Shown here: positions 43,385 to 55,864 of the stretch, one piece after another
Layout: each line of letters begins with the position of its first letter
How positions within the stretch are numbered: position 1 is the stretch's first letter
Source: Spongospora subterranea f. sp. subterranea
Lineage: Eukaryota; Endomyxa: Phytomyxea; Phytomyxea; Plasmodiophorida
DNA length: 64,000 nucleotides
Assembly (NCBI GenBank): GCA_049724395.1
Contig: JAUGWO010000128.1
Location: 1 to 64,000 of the forward strand
Direction of reading: 5' to 3'
The notes under the pieces: model-generated
What the model saw: only the letters and a program-made list of their open reading frames with translations
Database searches by the model: none
Told to the model about the DNA's origin: nothing
Position numbers and translations under genes: made by a program

Positions 43385-43810
43385 GAACGCGACATCCGTC
43401 GTTTGTAATAAGTCATCTAATAACTGACGCAAGCACGACAAAGCGGTCGCTTTAATTGCTCTGGAGCAGCGTTGTCCATTACGACATACTGATCCTGTTT
43501 AATGGCAATGATGATGCAGACCACTACCTCTGCACATTCTCCAGCGTGTCCAAACTGAGTCGCCATCGGTGTTTGTGACTTGTGGAATGATCGAAGGCGT
43601 GAGATGGACAAATGGGACGGGACGTGGCAACTTAATTTGGACACCCTGGAGAATGAGCATGTAGTGGGCCTGCATCATCATGGCCTTTTTACAAATCACA
43701 TGCAGCAGGATCAGTAATGTCGTAGTGCTCCAGAGCGATTAAAGCGACCGGTGTGTCGTGCTTGCGTCAGTTGTTAGAAGACTTATTACTAACGACGGAT
43801 GTCGCGTTCT
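43385..43810. mobile_element. MITE-like element with about 90-bp TIRs
   Basis: The two ends are inverted copies: GAACGCGACATCCGTCGTTT on the left and the complement of GAACGCGACATCCGTCGTTA on the right, continuing through GACGCAAGCACGAC and CGGTCGCTTTAAT to GCTCTGGAGCA. Each arm is about 90 bp with a handful of differences. The 240-bp interior has no convincing ORF. A clear target duplication was not found. It lies about 420 bp upstream of VPS29. Confidence 0.85.
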
Positions 43811-44015
43811 ATCCATCCACATTCTTTCCTCACAATCGATTATCAAACAATCAACTGAATTCTGGTTTGTGATTATTTCCACATGACAACGCATCCGTGA
43901 TTGGTAGTCGTACTGTATCGCCAAAAGTGATATGATCTGAGTTAGGGGGAAATAAGGCAGTTTGATGGTACAGTATAGGATATTGTCCGTGACTGTGATC
44001 TACCGTTACCCCCAG

Positions 44016-44047
44016 TAGGTAGGTAGGGTAGGGTAGGGTAGGGTAGG
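44016..44047. repeat. GGGTA microsatellite
   Basis: TAGGTAGGTAGGGTAGGGTA and further GGGTA units make a pure 32-base array in the upstream region of VPS29. It is not the canonical TTAGGG telomere unit and is interstitial. Confidence 0.95.
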
Positions 44048-44232
44048 CCGTAGCGCCAGTAACCTCAGTTGCCATAGCCCATGACAAGAGATTATCCCAT
44101 TCCTCTTATTATTCATCATCACAATACCCATCTGAATTAATCGCCATCGCCCCAGCTCAACCCGTTTCCCATCTATCCAACATATATTCCCCAACATGGC
44201 ACAATTTGGCGAGGTAATCAGTTCCACGCCCC

Positions 44233-44988
44233 ATGGTTTATGCCCAACCATCTTAGTCCAACGTCACCCAGTTGGTTCTTGTATTGGGCGATCTTCATAT
44301 TCCCACACGTACTGATCAATTACCAGCACAGTTCAAGACTTTACTTGTAAATGGCTTTGTTCTAAACTACTGCGTTTGATCAATAATCCAGATCATAATA
44401 TATAGGTTCCTGGTAAAATGCAGCATATCTTATGTACCGGCAATATCTGCTCGAAACAAGTGGTTGATCATCTGAAAACAATCGCCTCTAATGTTCATGT
44501 GGCTAAAGGCGATTATGATATCGACACTGATTATCCAGATAATACCGTCGTTAAAGATTGGCGATTTCAAGATCGGTGTCATGTCGGTTGTTCGCTGTGT
44601 GAGGATGTGATAGTGTATCGCTGATAGTTCATTAGCCATGGTCATCAGATATTGCCATGGGGTGATATTGACGCCCTGGCTGAGATCCAATCGCAGCTAA
44701 ATGTCGATATCCTCATATCGGGCCATACCCATAAACAGGACGTGTTCGAGTACAATGGGAAGTATTTCGTGAACCCTGGCTCAGCGACAGGGTCGTATAC
44801 CCCATCTGATAGGTGGGCCAGTAGGGATCACTCCAATACCTTATCACACGACTAATACCGTTATCAGCGATATCGTCCCCAGTTTTGTGCTAATGGCCAT
44901 CAAGGACGATAAAGTGATCACATATGTGTATGAGCTTCGTGATGGGGAAGTTAAAGTCAGTAAATCAGAACACACCAAATCAAAATAA
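44233..44988 (+). CDS. VPS29: VPS29, retromer phosphoesterase-fold subunit
   Basis: Five exons: 44233-44235 (only the ATG), 44272-44346, 44406-44577, 44628-44812 and 44868-44988, with GT-AG introns of 36, 59, 50 and 55 bp. The product reads [12 protein letters not shown]...[26 protein letters not shown]...HVAKGDYD...[16 protein letters not shown]...[11 protein letters not shown]...[12 protein letters not shown]...PSFVLMAI and matches the VPS29 family over its full length of about 183 residues. VPS29 is the metallophosphoesterase-fold scaffold of retromer, which recycles cargo from endosomes. Exon 3 has one base too many: removing one A from the AAA at about 44553-44555 gives the expected [10 protein letters not shown]. 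That is most simply an assembly indel. The first intron splitting ATG from the next codon is unusual. Confidence 0.93.
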
Positions 44989-45145
44989 AACTTGGGTCAT
45001 TTGGTGATTCGTGTCGGGTGGATCGAGAATAATCTCGAACAGGGCAATATATCCCCATTCCAGACTGATTTTTGTGTTTGAAAATCCATTTTCCATCCGG
45101 TACTTTGGTGGAAATAGAGAGTCATTGATTGGTTTATGATCAGTG

Positions 45146-47870
45146 ATGAATGGGTTCTCAGATATCCCATTACTACCTATCGGAACCGTTAATACCCTTG
45201 ATCAGCAGGGTTCAATCGGCGAATATGATCTGCCGGATCCGGATTCAGCTGAGATTGATCCTGGTCTAAATTACACAGCAGTACAGGAAGCGGATCCGTT
45301 CTTATGGCGAGCTAAATCCCCAGTATTAGGGACCAATGCCAATATGCTAATTGTCATCACTATGTATAATGAGAGTGGGTATTGTTGCCGATCTACAATC
45401 ATTATCTCATAACCGTTGACATATTGGGCGAAACCCCATCAGGTGGCGAAGAGCTCATCCTCACCCTTAGAGCGATCGCTAAAAACATCAAGCAAATGGC
45501 GAAGAGATTACAGCGGCCGTCGTTCTGGCAATCAGTGGCGATAGTTATCGTATGTGATGGTCGGATGAAATTGGCGCCGTCAGTGTTGAAGAAAGGGAAA
45601 GATATGGGTTATGGCGCCAACATGACACCACCCTGATCCCTCTAATAATATACTGACAACTGGCTCTCAATAGGAATGCTGCATTCTGGCAGAATGGCTA
45701 GGGCTAAACCGTCAACCCAGATGCACTTGTTTGAGAGTATTGTTCGTCTTGCTGATAACGAAGCTCGTGGTACACGATTTCCCCCATTACAGCTCCTATT
45801 CGCTGTTAAAGAACGGAACTCGGGTAAACTCAACTCCCATCTATGGTTCTTTGAGGGATTTGCCTATATAATCCAGCCCAGATTCACCTTCCTTCTGTAC
45901 GATATCGTGTCGAACTGTGCCCCTTGTGTATATCATGGCGCTAAATGGCGTTTATCTGATTTGACAGGGATGTGGGAACTGTCCCTAAAGACTATGCCCT
46001 TCTCGGGTTCTATAATGAACTGGATAACAATGAGCATGTCGCAGGTGTGTGTGGCCGATTAACCACACGTACTCGTAATCCATGTGAGTGGCTCAATCCT
46101 ATAATCGCCGCCCAAAGGTCCTATTACACCCAGCACCATTCTCCCCCGCCAGATCTAATCGAATGTATACCAGGTTTGAGTACCAGGTTAGCAGTCTAAT
46201 GGACCTATCGTTCCAATCCTCTTTAGGCTATTTAGCTGTATTACCTGGTGCATTCTCAGCCTATAAATATCAGGTGCCACTAGAACACCCAATCTTCACC
46301 AAACCCCACCAAACCCTTTCATCTTATCTGAAATAGGCTCTTCGTGGCGAGCCATTACGTCGGTATTTCGCCCAACTAGGTGTTGCTGATCGAGACCTCG
46401 ACCCTTTCACGACGAATATGTTAGTGGATTGGCGACAATGAACGAGGATGAAGGGAATATGACCGTGATTTGGTGACAGGACATTAGCCGAGGATCGATT
46501 ATTGTGCTATGAGCTAATCGCCAAGGCGGATTGCAGTTGGACATTATCGTATGTGAACACATCTGTTGCCGAGACGGACGTCCCTCACGATCTCGTCTCG
46601 CTATTACGACAAAGGAGGCGATGGCTGAACGGGTCGTTTTTTGCCTTATTGTATTCCCTAGCCCATTTCTTCACATTTTGGACTCGATCAAGCCATAGGT
46701 ATATGATGACGGTTATATGACAAGACCCCTAATACCCCCTAACATTGATCATATCTTCTCCTCAGCTTATATCGTAAACTGTGTATATCGTTCCTGTTCC
46801 TGTTCTTCGTTGTGTCCATTATCATACAATGGCTGGCAATGGCCGAGTTCTTCCTGGTCATTGTTCTGGTCAGTAAAGAGTTAGGTCTGGATCCTATCTA
46901 TTACACATCAGCTGGTCTTGTATTCCTCATTGTCGTCTTTATCCAATTCGTCCTCAGCGCCCAAAACCGCCCTCAGGTGAATTCCTCATTTCCAGATGAT
47001 AATTGTCTATTGAGTTCCTATTCAGGATCTTCGTACCGCTTATAATATAACCTCAGCGATATTGAGTGCATTATTACTGGCTCTGGTTGTGGTCACTCTG
47101 CAATTCGCCCTGATACAAGTTCGTCGAGGGGATCTGCTCCTAATCATAACGGTATTCAGGCCATCTCAATGCCCTAGTTTATTGTACCCTGATCCCCAGC
47201 ATCATTAGCTGGCAATTGCCTGGGGTGTTTATCTGGCCGCAGGATTGCTCCATGGCGCTTTCACTACTATCGCCTTATCCCTTGTCCCATTTGTGGCCAT
47301 GACTGACCCCGTTATTCCTCATCGTGTATGTTCTCCCGTTTCCCCTTGGCCGTTTCCCAGTATCTCATCGCCATCTCTCTTTCTCTCAGATTCCCTATCT
47401 ACGCCTTAACCAATTCTCATGATGTCAGGTAAGGAAGGCGGCCCATATCCATCAGGGTTTACCCGTAATTGGACCGTTTGATCAGCTGGGGAACCAAAGA
47501 TATCAATACGGTCACTGAATCCGGCGATTCATTCGTTAGAGAACTAGTTCGAATCCGATTCCGCCGATTCCGAACTGTGATCTTATTAGTTGAGTGTGAT
47601 TATTTCTGATCTCGTCAATCGATCGATAACGCCATCTGTGTCACCAATAGGTATGGGTCGCTTCCAATATCGGACTAGTCGCCTTGGTATTCTTCTTAAA
47701 CGCCTCAGCAATATTTCTCAATATCGCTGTACTATCAATCCTCTGTATGTTGTCGACGGTTCTCGTGATCATTCTCTTATCGTGTCACTACGCTCTGCAG
47801 TTTTGAATGGATCGCGCTTCATTGGTTCGTTGCTCTATCTGACAGGTGGAAGTGCTAATTCATCAATATT
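45146..47870 (+). CDS. Chitin synthase, multi-exon membrane enzyme
   Basis: The family-2 glycosyltransferase motifs appear in order across many short exons: [22 protein letters not shown] (intron 45375-45442), [40 protein letters not shown] (joined over an intron), [24 protein letters not shown] (joined), [18 protein letters not shown] (46484-46498), the catalytic QRRRW (46610-46624) with LNGSFF, then several membrane segments and NSHDVSWGTKD across the intron 47429-47485. The enzyme polymerises UDP-GlcNAc into chitin at the plasma membrane. The ATG at 45146 follows an AG and may be internal to a longer N-terminus; the last exon and stop are uncertain. A membrane-spanning peptide ending near 47810 is probably the C-terminus. 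Confidence 0.9.
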
Positions 47871-48689
47871 GGTATCGAGTTGTTGTTCGGCGCCAAGAAT
47901 TTGCGTCTTGATTTGACGTGCAACATTTATCAGGTCAAGTTTTTGGTTTGTCCGATAGTATGGCGAGCATATGTCTCTGTCATTAAACTGCCATTATCGA
48001 TGGGGTTCTCCATATTATACGCCCTCTCTCTCATCGGGGCAGCGCCCCTTCCTGGTAAATCTGTATGGGCTCCTTTCCCTATTGCCCAATCCCACTGTTC
48101 ACTGGTGCTGAACAGGCTCATAATATGGTACTGTCATGCTGTTCTTTTGACATGAGATTTACCCATTTCCTCACATCGCGCACCCGAATTCCCTTATCAA
48201 GGTCTCAGGCCCTTCTTGATGTTGATCAAACTATCAATCTCCCCTCAAATAAAGACCTAAACAGGTAAACACGCCATCCACTTAACTCGATGCGCCCTCA
48301 TTCAATTTTACTTCCAGTACCCGAATTTATTTCCTAACTCTGCGATGGATAATTGCTACATTACTCCTGTCGTTGGTTGCAACTATCGTCGCTATACTCT
48401 TCGTCATATCCAGTAAAAATCGAAGCTTCGGGCCGTTTTCCTGTACTGACCGTTGTGCTAAAACTGTCGAGGTATTCATATCAATACTTGTCATGATAAC
48501 CAACAATAACAAGTGCACCAGATCATAGCTAAAATTCCATTTCGCCTTCCCCAAATATTATTAGCGATGATTGCATTGTCAATATCTTGGGCAGGAGATT
48601 CGATCATGCGTCAACTGACTGTCAAGTATGCCATTTGATCAAGGACTTGAACAGAGTCATGAAGATATTATAAATTTTATACTGTATTG
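47871..48689. other. Intergenic stretch between chitin synthase and CFAP61
   Basis: Hydrophobic-looking short frames occur on the plus strand (47880-48155), which might be further chitin synthase exons, but no motif supports that. The two genes are convergent here. Confidence 0.4.
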
Positions 48690-51600
48690 TTAACGATAAA
48701 GATATCCCGGCAGATCCCGTTCATTGCGTCTGATAAAATCCACTAGTGCCTTGTGTGACTGCGATTCCATTTGTTGATCAACTCTGTTCTTGACATGTTC
48801 TAGATCGACAACGCCTTTCTCCAACACCTGCTCGATCGCCGGCTCGAGTGTCTGCAGCACGCGGTCATTCAGCTGTACTCGTAGTAATTGCAGCAATTGC
48901 GGGGCACGATCATGAAGAATTGGCCCACTCCACGACTCAAATAAAAAATCAGCCAAGGTCTTGAATTCGGCCCTGACGACGATGCCGTTAAGTTACCATC
49001 AATCCAAGTTTCAACGCTGTGTTTCCCACACCTGGGATAAACGATTTTCGATTGAGTTCATGAAAGAAATGGGTAATCCAACAAATCTGGCGAGCTGCAT
49101 GATGTTATGATGGTGTACATCAGTACCGCAAACCGTTATATTCATTATTCGCCCAATATTGTCGATACCTATCTTAACTAGGCGCGCCGTTGATTCAGTT
49201 CGAAGATGCCGGGTCGCTGTGGCTTCCGGCATTGAGCTTCGGAAGAAAATACTCGCCTCTCCTGACAAATGAAAAAACAATCGGCGTGAGTGGTAAACAC
49301 CAGCATTATTTGTCACTACGAGTATTGCACAACCTGGTAGGTTAACTAGCACCGAGAGCGGCTTCTGGCGAAAATATGGTGGCGAGTCTGAGACCGCTAT
49401 CGGGCACGTTGGCGCAGAGTCACGAATGAAGGATTTCGCCATCATGGACCCAAGCTCAAATGGATCACATCTATATTGACATCTAATCTGTTATTGAAAT
49501 TCACTGCGGCAACTTAGTAGCCGTGCCTGTCCAAATCCCATGAATTGCATGAGCTCTTGGAAGTTTGAGCAATGGATCCTGCCGCATACACGAAAGGATC
49601 ATTGGTATGGAACGCATTGTCAATGATTACGCCTTTGTCGATAGCAACAGGGTTATGAGCTAATGCTTGTCGAAATAACGGCGGCAACTTAAAAAGAGAA
49701 GGTTAAAAACGACAATAGTCGTCGAGATTGATAGAATTAATACCTCTTTATGCGCAGTATTGAACACCACGGCACAAGACATTATAAAATCTCCATTATC
49801 TCCTAACCGGAATCTTGGCGATCCTCCAGGACCTAATCACACGTTATTACTGAAAACAAAGTATACTAGTGTAAAACTTTACCTCGAACGAGAACGGTTT
49901 CTAAACGTCCAGATGATGACGGACCGCGCGATAAGGTATGTCCTGAAATAACTTCTATCCCTTGCCCTCCGAAGGTCTGCATAGCCATCAGTTTATCAGC
50001 ATTGGACGACGCTTACGGAAAAGACCTGGACGATCTTTTGCACAATGTCAATATCGCCATTTGCCCATATATGATTGCTGCCCGGATAGACCCAACATAT
50101 ATTCTGTGATTCAACGACAATAAATCAGTAACGATGCCAAATCGTATACCGATTTTCGGATGCATTACAGTCGTGTCAAATCCACGTCGTCCCAGTAGTC
50201 CAATAACTGCCAACGAATCGGTTGAGTCTCCATACACAACAATATTAGATGATCCCAGCGTGATGGATTGGATAAAACGAAATGCTGGCCCCCATGGATT
50301 GGGATCCTCTTTACTGCACCACATATCGCTCAGCGATGCTTCCGCTTTTGACTAGCACAGTACGACGAACTAGTACCTGGCTGAGAACACTCCATGCTGT
50401 GTGGTAGCTGGTATGGTTCCTGGGCTAGACCAGGCGTCATTATTAGCCTGTTTGTCCCCGGAGATGATCAAGTAATCATATGGTATTGTGAATGAGGAGG
50501 AATCACGACAATCCACTGATAACGTCTTCGTAGCGTAATCAGCAAGTGTTACGCTACCGGTTACGATACGATAACGTAGTGGGAGCGGTCCGTTATAATC
50601 ACTATCGATTATAACCATTATCTGTACAATACAATACCTCAGACATTAGAACACATGATCTGCATAGATGGAACATAGAGGGATACGGGACCGTAGTGCA
50701 TCACATTGGGAGACCATAACGTTATGCACATGTGTAACATACGGGTACCTGAGTGTAGATGATATGAGGTGTATACTTGAATAACTCGTATAGGAATCCA
50801 TCACTTGTCTTATTGAGCCCAATAATCACAATACGATTGTTATTATAGACAACTGGCGACATTGAGATCTGAGATCGGGTCCCGATCAGCAGACCGGGGA
50901 TAGATGAGTTCATAGACGACAACCCTCTTCGTTGGGCATCAACAAGCATATCTGTCACCTCACTGATCAGCTCTAGTGGTGGATCATATAACAGAACGTC
51001 GACTTGTAGTTGATCCATAGCCTGCAGGAATATGAGACGGCGCCATCCATGAAGTATTGGCGCAATGAAATTAGTCGTTAGAACGGCAGCATTTTTGGAG
51101 CTCAACTCAGGATGATATTGCATAATGTCGAACTTGTCAGCATAATCGAGCAACTTCTGTTCAGTTATGGTTTCAGCAACAATTATTCCAACGCATTGGG
51201 TGGGTTGTTCATCACGAAATAATGCACAAAGACGCGAATCGGCAATATTTCTCCTCAATGATGTTAGCGATACTGATGAAGTTTCTGAAAGTTCATTCTT
51301 AGAAAGCAAAAATGTCAACGAAGTAAAATTCCTACCTAAGTAATCCTGAATTGAAGCCTCATCGGATGGCGCTGCAATTCTTACAATTGGAGGTTTCAAT
51401 ATAGTAGCGCGATGGCATAAGTACAGAACATGATCGAAATCCGTTGTTTGGTAAGTCGGTATTATTGTAAAATGATTGAAGGTATGCGTGCTCTAGAAGT
51501 TGGAAAAGTTTCTGGGTCAAAAAGGGAGATCATGATTTACATCAACAGATTCTTACAGGATCTGCCGAATGAGGCAGAGTCAATATTATATAGTCCCTTT

Positions 51601-52620
51601 CTGGAAACACAGCGAATATTGATTCTAGAAGAATTCTACTTGAAGCGTGTGCACAATCACCATCTATACAACAAACTGTGATACAAATTGATTTCTGGAC
51701 GGCAAAATCCGGATATGACGACAGATCGTAAACATTGGTCAACGGCTCTGCTTTAATCTCAGTTGTGATGCAAACCATTCCTAACGCACCATTAAATGAA
51801 TTCCTGGTCCCGAAATATCGGCTTTACCTTTAGGATCGCCATTATGCAGAAGAGCCAGTGATTTGTTTGAGGCGTTTTGAGAAGCTATCAATTCTGCAAG
51901 ATAAAAGGCACCGTAATTCTTGTAAAGTTCTTTTGTTTTTTCGGTAAATATTGGAGATAAGTCATCATAGTCCTCAATGCAAGCAAGGCGTACTGTAAAA
52001 GTACCGATCACGGCTCTACTATCTAAACTGGAAATCTGACGGAACATATGGGGTTAGAAAGTTCATTGCGAGTGATTCAGGTCCCATACCGTTATCTGGT
52101 CATCCTTCGACGCAACAACATCAAACATGGAGATGATTTTAGCTTTGGTCCCAGTACTTGCACAGGCTATTCGGCTAATATATGGGCGCATCGTGAACAC
52201 ATATCTAAAAGCCTCCATCATACCATCACCAGATCCATAACAAAACCGAATCCATGTCGTGTTGTATTGATCAAATGTCGTAGCTGATAGTTTTTGTTAG
52301 CTATCAAGGTTCATAACTCCCCATTTTCTTTCGAAACATTACCTTCACGAGCGAATGCCGGTGTTGAACCGAATATAACGACTGTGACAATTCGCTTTTC
52401 GAATTTGACCACAATCGGAAGCGACGAAAGAGCCAGCACTGACGATAATGTTTTCTCACGATATTCAGCTAATACGCTGTCAATAGATTCACCGATAAAT
52501 GATGAGATATCGTTGAGGTCGGCTGGTATGATTACAGCGGCATCCATTGCTAATGAAGCCAATCGATATGGCATAGGGTCACGATCGACATCGGTACGTC
52601 TGCGGTCGTGCTGGCTGCCC
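48690..52620 (-). CDS. CFAP61: CFAP61-like ciliary protein, multi-exon
   Basis: Blocks along the minus strand align in order with CFAP61. They are an N-terminal acetyltransferase-like part (about 52600-52310 and 52240-52060), YDDLSPIF...ELYKNYGAFYLAELIASQ (51990-51880), FAVQKSICITVCCIDGD (51700-51640), a second acetyltransferase-like region (51399-51000), a Rossmann FAD-like domain starting NNRIVIIGLNKTSDG (about 50845-50800) with NIVVYGDSTDSLAVIGLLG (50240-50190), and a C-terminal domain ending FLFESWSGPILHDRAPQLLQ and RNERDLPGYLYR at 48690. CFAP61 belongs to the calaxin/radial-spoke-3 linkage in motile cilia. Exon borders were not all resolved and the start codon is uncertain. Its presence implies a flagellated stage. 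Confidence 0.85.
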
Positions 52621-52845
52621 AAAAAGGAAGTACATATTAGTAGGCAATGAGAATAGCTTTTACAGTTGACCAAGAACAGTCAGGAACCTTGGAACTGCAT
52701 TGATAAAACAGTGTTTGTGAATAGAGGTTTGGAGACAGGCAAACCGAGCTGTTCATATGATAATAATCCAAAATATGGAGGTGCATTGTATTGTGGAAAA
52801 CGAGTTTATGTGGATGGCTTGATTGAAAGGCCTTTAAAGGAATTA

Positions 52846-53601
52846 TTATTGATGCGGACCTGGAGGAAAAGGAAAACCGCGACCGCCTTGTGGTGGAGGG
52901 GGACCGCCTCGACCCTAGTAATATTGTCATTGTTTTATCGATTTAGGATCCTTGGATAGCAATACCATAAACTGTTGTGGGAAAGCTGGGAATCCCATTG
53001 GCGGTGGTGGACCAGCTCGCCCCATGAACTGCATGGGATGTGGGAACTGGGCTGGGGGCGGACCCTGATAGCCGGCGAAATTGGGGATAGGGGGCGCTGA
53101 TATCTGCCCCCGCCCCATCATCATATGCGGTGGCATACCCTGCATTGGAGCCTGAAGACCCCGACCCATCGCACGACCCATGCCGGGACCCATTCCAGCG
53201 CCAGGAACACCCATGCCTTCTCCCTTCTTCTGTGCCGGCCGCGTCTCGGGGATCATTGACACAACATTCTCACCTCGCAATAAAACAAATCCAAGAACAC
53301 GCTTTTCTTCACGCTCCTGAGCATATTATATCAACGATTATTAGATGCGAAACCTTTCAACCCAACATATGTGCATGATCGCAGAATAGCGCCAAATGTT
53401 AACTTCTATTGCAAGTATTACCTGGCTCTTATTGCCTCCTTTTGGTGTAATTCTGCGGAACTCTTCGGTGTCTCCCAGAACAATGTTCATGTGCTTATCA
53501 AAGGCGATAAAGGTGCCAACCAGCCAGCGGTGATCCTGGATGGTGACCCTGACCCTCCAATTCAAGAACTGGAGCATCTTAGAGGTACGTGGCATCGACA
53601 T
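52846..53601 (-). CDS. SNRPB: SmB, core snRNP protein, three exons
   Basis: Exon 1 is 53601-53422, exon 2 is 53316-52966 and exon 3 is 52914-52846, with GT-AG introns of 105 and 51 bp. All phases join cleanly to give 199 residues. The Sm1 motif (WLVGTFIAFDKHMNIVLGD) lies in exon 1 and the Sm2 motif (REEKRVLGFVLLRGENVVSM) starts exon 2. The rest is a Pro/Gly/Met-rich tail ending GRGGPPPPQGGRGFPFPPG, as in SmB/SmN. SmB is one of seven Sm proteins that ring spliceosomal snRNAs. No frame disruption is seen. CFAP61 follows on the same strand with only about 200 bp between. Confidence 0.95.
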
Positions 53602-54552
53602 TTTGCTAGAGCAGATTCTGGCAGCGAAAGAGTCAGACGCCGGGTACGGATGCTATTGCTGATTGAGTTAGGTAGTTGGCAAATTATCATTGCGCCGGGG
53701 CCGCGTAGGAAGACCCAGGGGTACACAAGGAAAGAAGCCGCTGTCGAGACTAGATCCGCCACGGACATGTATATTGGCTCTACTGCAGTGCAGTCGCAGA
53801 CATGTACCTTCATTGCGTTCATGGTCATGGTGAACTGTACGTTTTTTTTTGTACAGGTTTTTTGCCTTTTCGCCGAACATTTTCGCATTCAACCATGCAT
53901 AAGTTCAGCTTTTAATACCTCGATTACAAAAATCTTGGAAAATGGGCCGTTATTTTCCATCGTATTGCCTCACCCCATTAAACTGTTCATATGTGACCCA
54001 AACGATTGAACCCCTTCATTCAGTTCTTGAACCGCATCGATAAAGTAAGAGAAGTGCGGATCAAACCGCCTTTTTAGATGACTGTCAAATAGTTGGTATA
54101 GATTACGACGCAAAACATTGTTATCGATTACCTTTGTTTTATTTAACTGCTCAAAATTTTGATCACGGTAATTCCCATTTGCGATTAAGAAATCATTGAT
54201 ATCAAGTCACGTTTTGTGGCATCGTAATGCTCATAACAATTTATACTTGACACTTTGCTCACTTGGTAGGGTCACAACCCAAGTTGCTGCTCGGTAACTG
54301 TTTTAGGTCGTGGCTTACGCAGGTCTACAGCAACTTCTCTACCATTCTTCTTCAACAGGCTTCAAATCAGCACGCATCGATTCTCCATTGCCTTTCAGAA
54401 AAATCGCTACTCGTTATGTGCGCGACATCTCTGTTAAATTAAAGTTTTTATTACATCACATTGATTTCATCGTAAATATGATAGTCACGTTCCATTTAGT
54501 TAATAGTTAATTTAATCTATATGCTCTTGATTCTATATCTATACAGGTCAGT
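53602..54552. other. Intergenic stretch upstream of SmB
   Basis: A 212-codon plus-strand frame (53371-54009) runs antisense across SmB exon 1 and has no recognisable domain; I treat it as a shadow. Nothing else is supported. Confidence 0.5.
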
Positions 54553-55564
54553 TCATATTGGTGTTCGTATTGTACCCTTCTTTCTATGCAATTGGTGCTG
54601 TTGTTGCTGCTGCCTCGGCGGCTTCGCACCCGACCTTGCCGAAATTTTGACGGGGGCATCCGAGTACATGTCTGTGGATGCAGTGGCGCTCCTGCTAGCA
54701 CATAATGCTATCTCCAGGGAATCATATGCCTTTTGAATAACAGTATCAGATTCTGAGGACACAGCCGGTCACTTCAGATCCAGGGTATTTACCCACCTGT
54801 CTTTGGCTTTCCTGAGTCTTCTGTAGTTTAGCAATCAGCTCCGCCTCCATCTTCTCCATCTCCTCGATTTCCTGTTGCCTGCTTCCCGCCTCAATCTGCT
54901 CCCGTTCTATTCTTGAGTATACCTACTCTGTTATCAGCAATTGTCATCTCCAACCCATGAAGGTGCTCTTACCTGGCGCTTGACCTGCTCCCGTCTTTTC
55001 CTCATCTCTTCCTCCTTTTTTTGCCGCGCCATCTCATGCTGCTTTTGTATCTCCATCTTCCGCTGAATAGCGACTCGCCTCTCCTCCTCCTTCTGCTGTC
55101 GTATTCTCTGCAGGTTCCTAATACGGTCCTCCTTTAGTTCCTTGACATGTGTTTCTTTCGACGCCTTCACAGAAGCAAATCTTTCTCCTAATGTCATTTG
55201 TGTACTTGATGATTTTCTGACTTTATATCTGGTCTTGGCTTCATTAGTTTGTTCAAATATTGTCTGAGACAATTGTAGTTTCTTTTCATGTCGTTCTTCA
55301 GACTCCTTTTGCACTCTGTGTATGAATTTCGTTCTAGATTTGGTCTCTTCAATCTTTCGTTGCGCTTTACTCATTTCCGCCTGGAGTTATATCAGTTATG
55401 ATGGCGTTATGGTTCAATACTCACACCTTAAGCAGCAGGAGTCTATTGGCCAGCATTTGTGCATCAGATTCAGCCTGCTTGCGGTGATGTCGCGCTTGTG
55501 CGAGCTGCGTTTTAAGGGCCGATAGATCCGGATCATCGTTGGCGATGGGATTAACTGGCGCCAT
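54553..55564 (-). CDS. Uncharacterised coiled-coil protein, multi-exon
   Basis: Exon 1 starts at 55564 with MAPVNPIANDDPDLSALKTQ and ends LLLLK. After a short GT-AG intron the protein continues AEMSKAQRKIEETKSRTKF and a long charged coiled coil (55374-54965; rich in RIRQQKEEERR and RQKKEEEMRKRREQVKRQ). A third exon (about 54905-54795) has EREQIEAGSRQQEIEEMEK and a fourth ends GAKPPRQQQQQHQLHRKKG with a stop at about 54553. The exact third join was not resolved. I recognise no family; the coiled coil suggests a structural or adaptor role, possibly cytoskeletal. Confidence 0.7.
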
Positions 55565-55864
55565 TCAGGCTCCCCTGGGTATCGATTCAGATCCTGGAGC
55601 TATTGGTTGTGTTAATGATGATCATATTAGGGTACAGATGAAGTACTCTCATACCCTCTCATACCCGATATAATAACACAATACTGGGATACCCTCGGAA
55701 ACGGAAATACTCTATTGCTTTAATGTTGTCTATACGATGACCAGTGCCGACATTAGTAATACGTTACAACACGGATAGAGAGGTAGAAAGGAATAGAGTA
55801 ACGGGAAGAAAAACACATTTACTTACTATATAATAGTGTCTGAAAGAGACACACAGAATACCAT

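Noticed and set aside
44016-44047. Interstitial telomere
   Set aside because: The unit is GGGTA, not TTAGGG, and it is only 32 bases long inside a gene-containing region.
52666-52959. Plus-strand ORF antisense to the SmB tail
   Set aside because: The reverse strand here is the spliced end of SmB; the plus-strand frame has no domain.
53371-54009. 212-codon plus-strand ORF near SmB
   Set aside because: It overlaps SmB exon 1 in antisense and has no domain; SmB exons join perfectly on the other strand.
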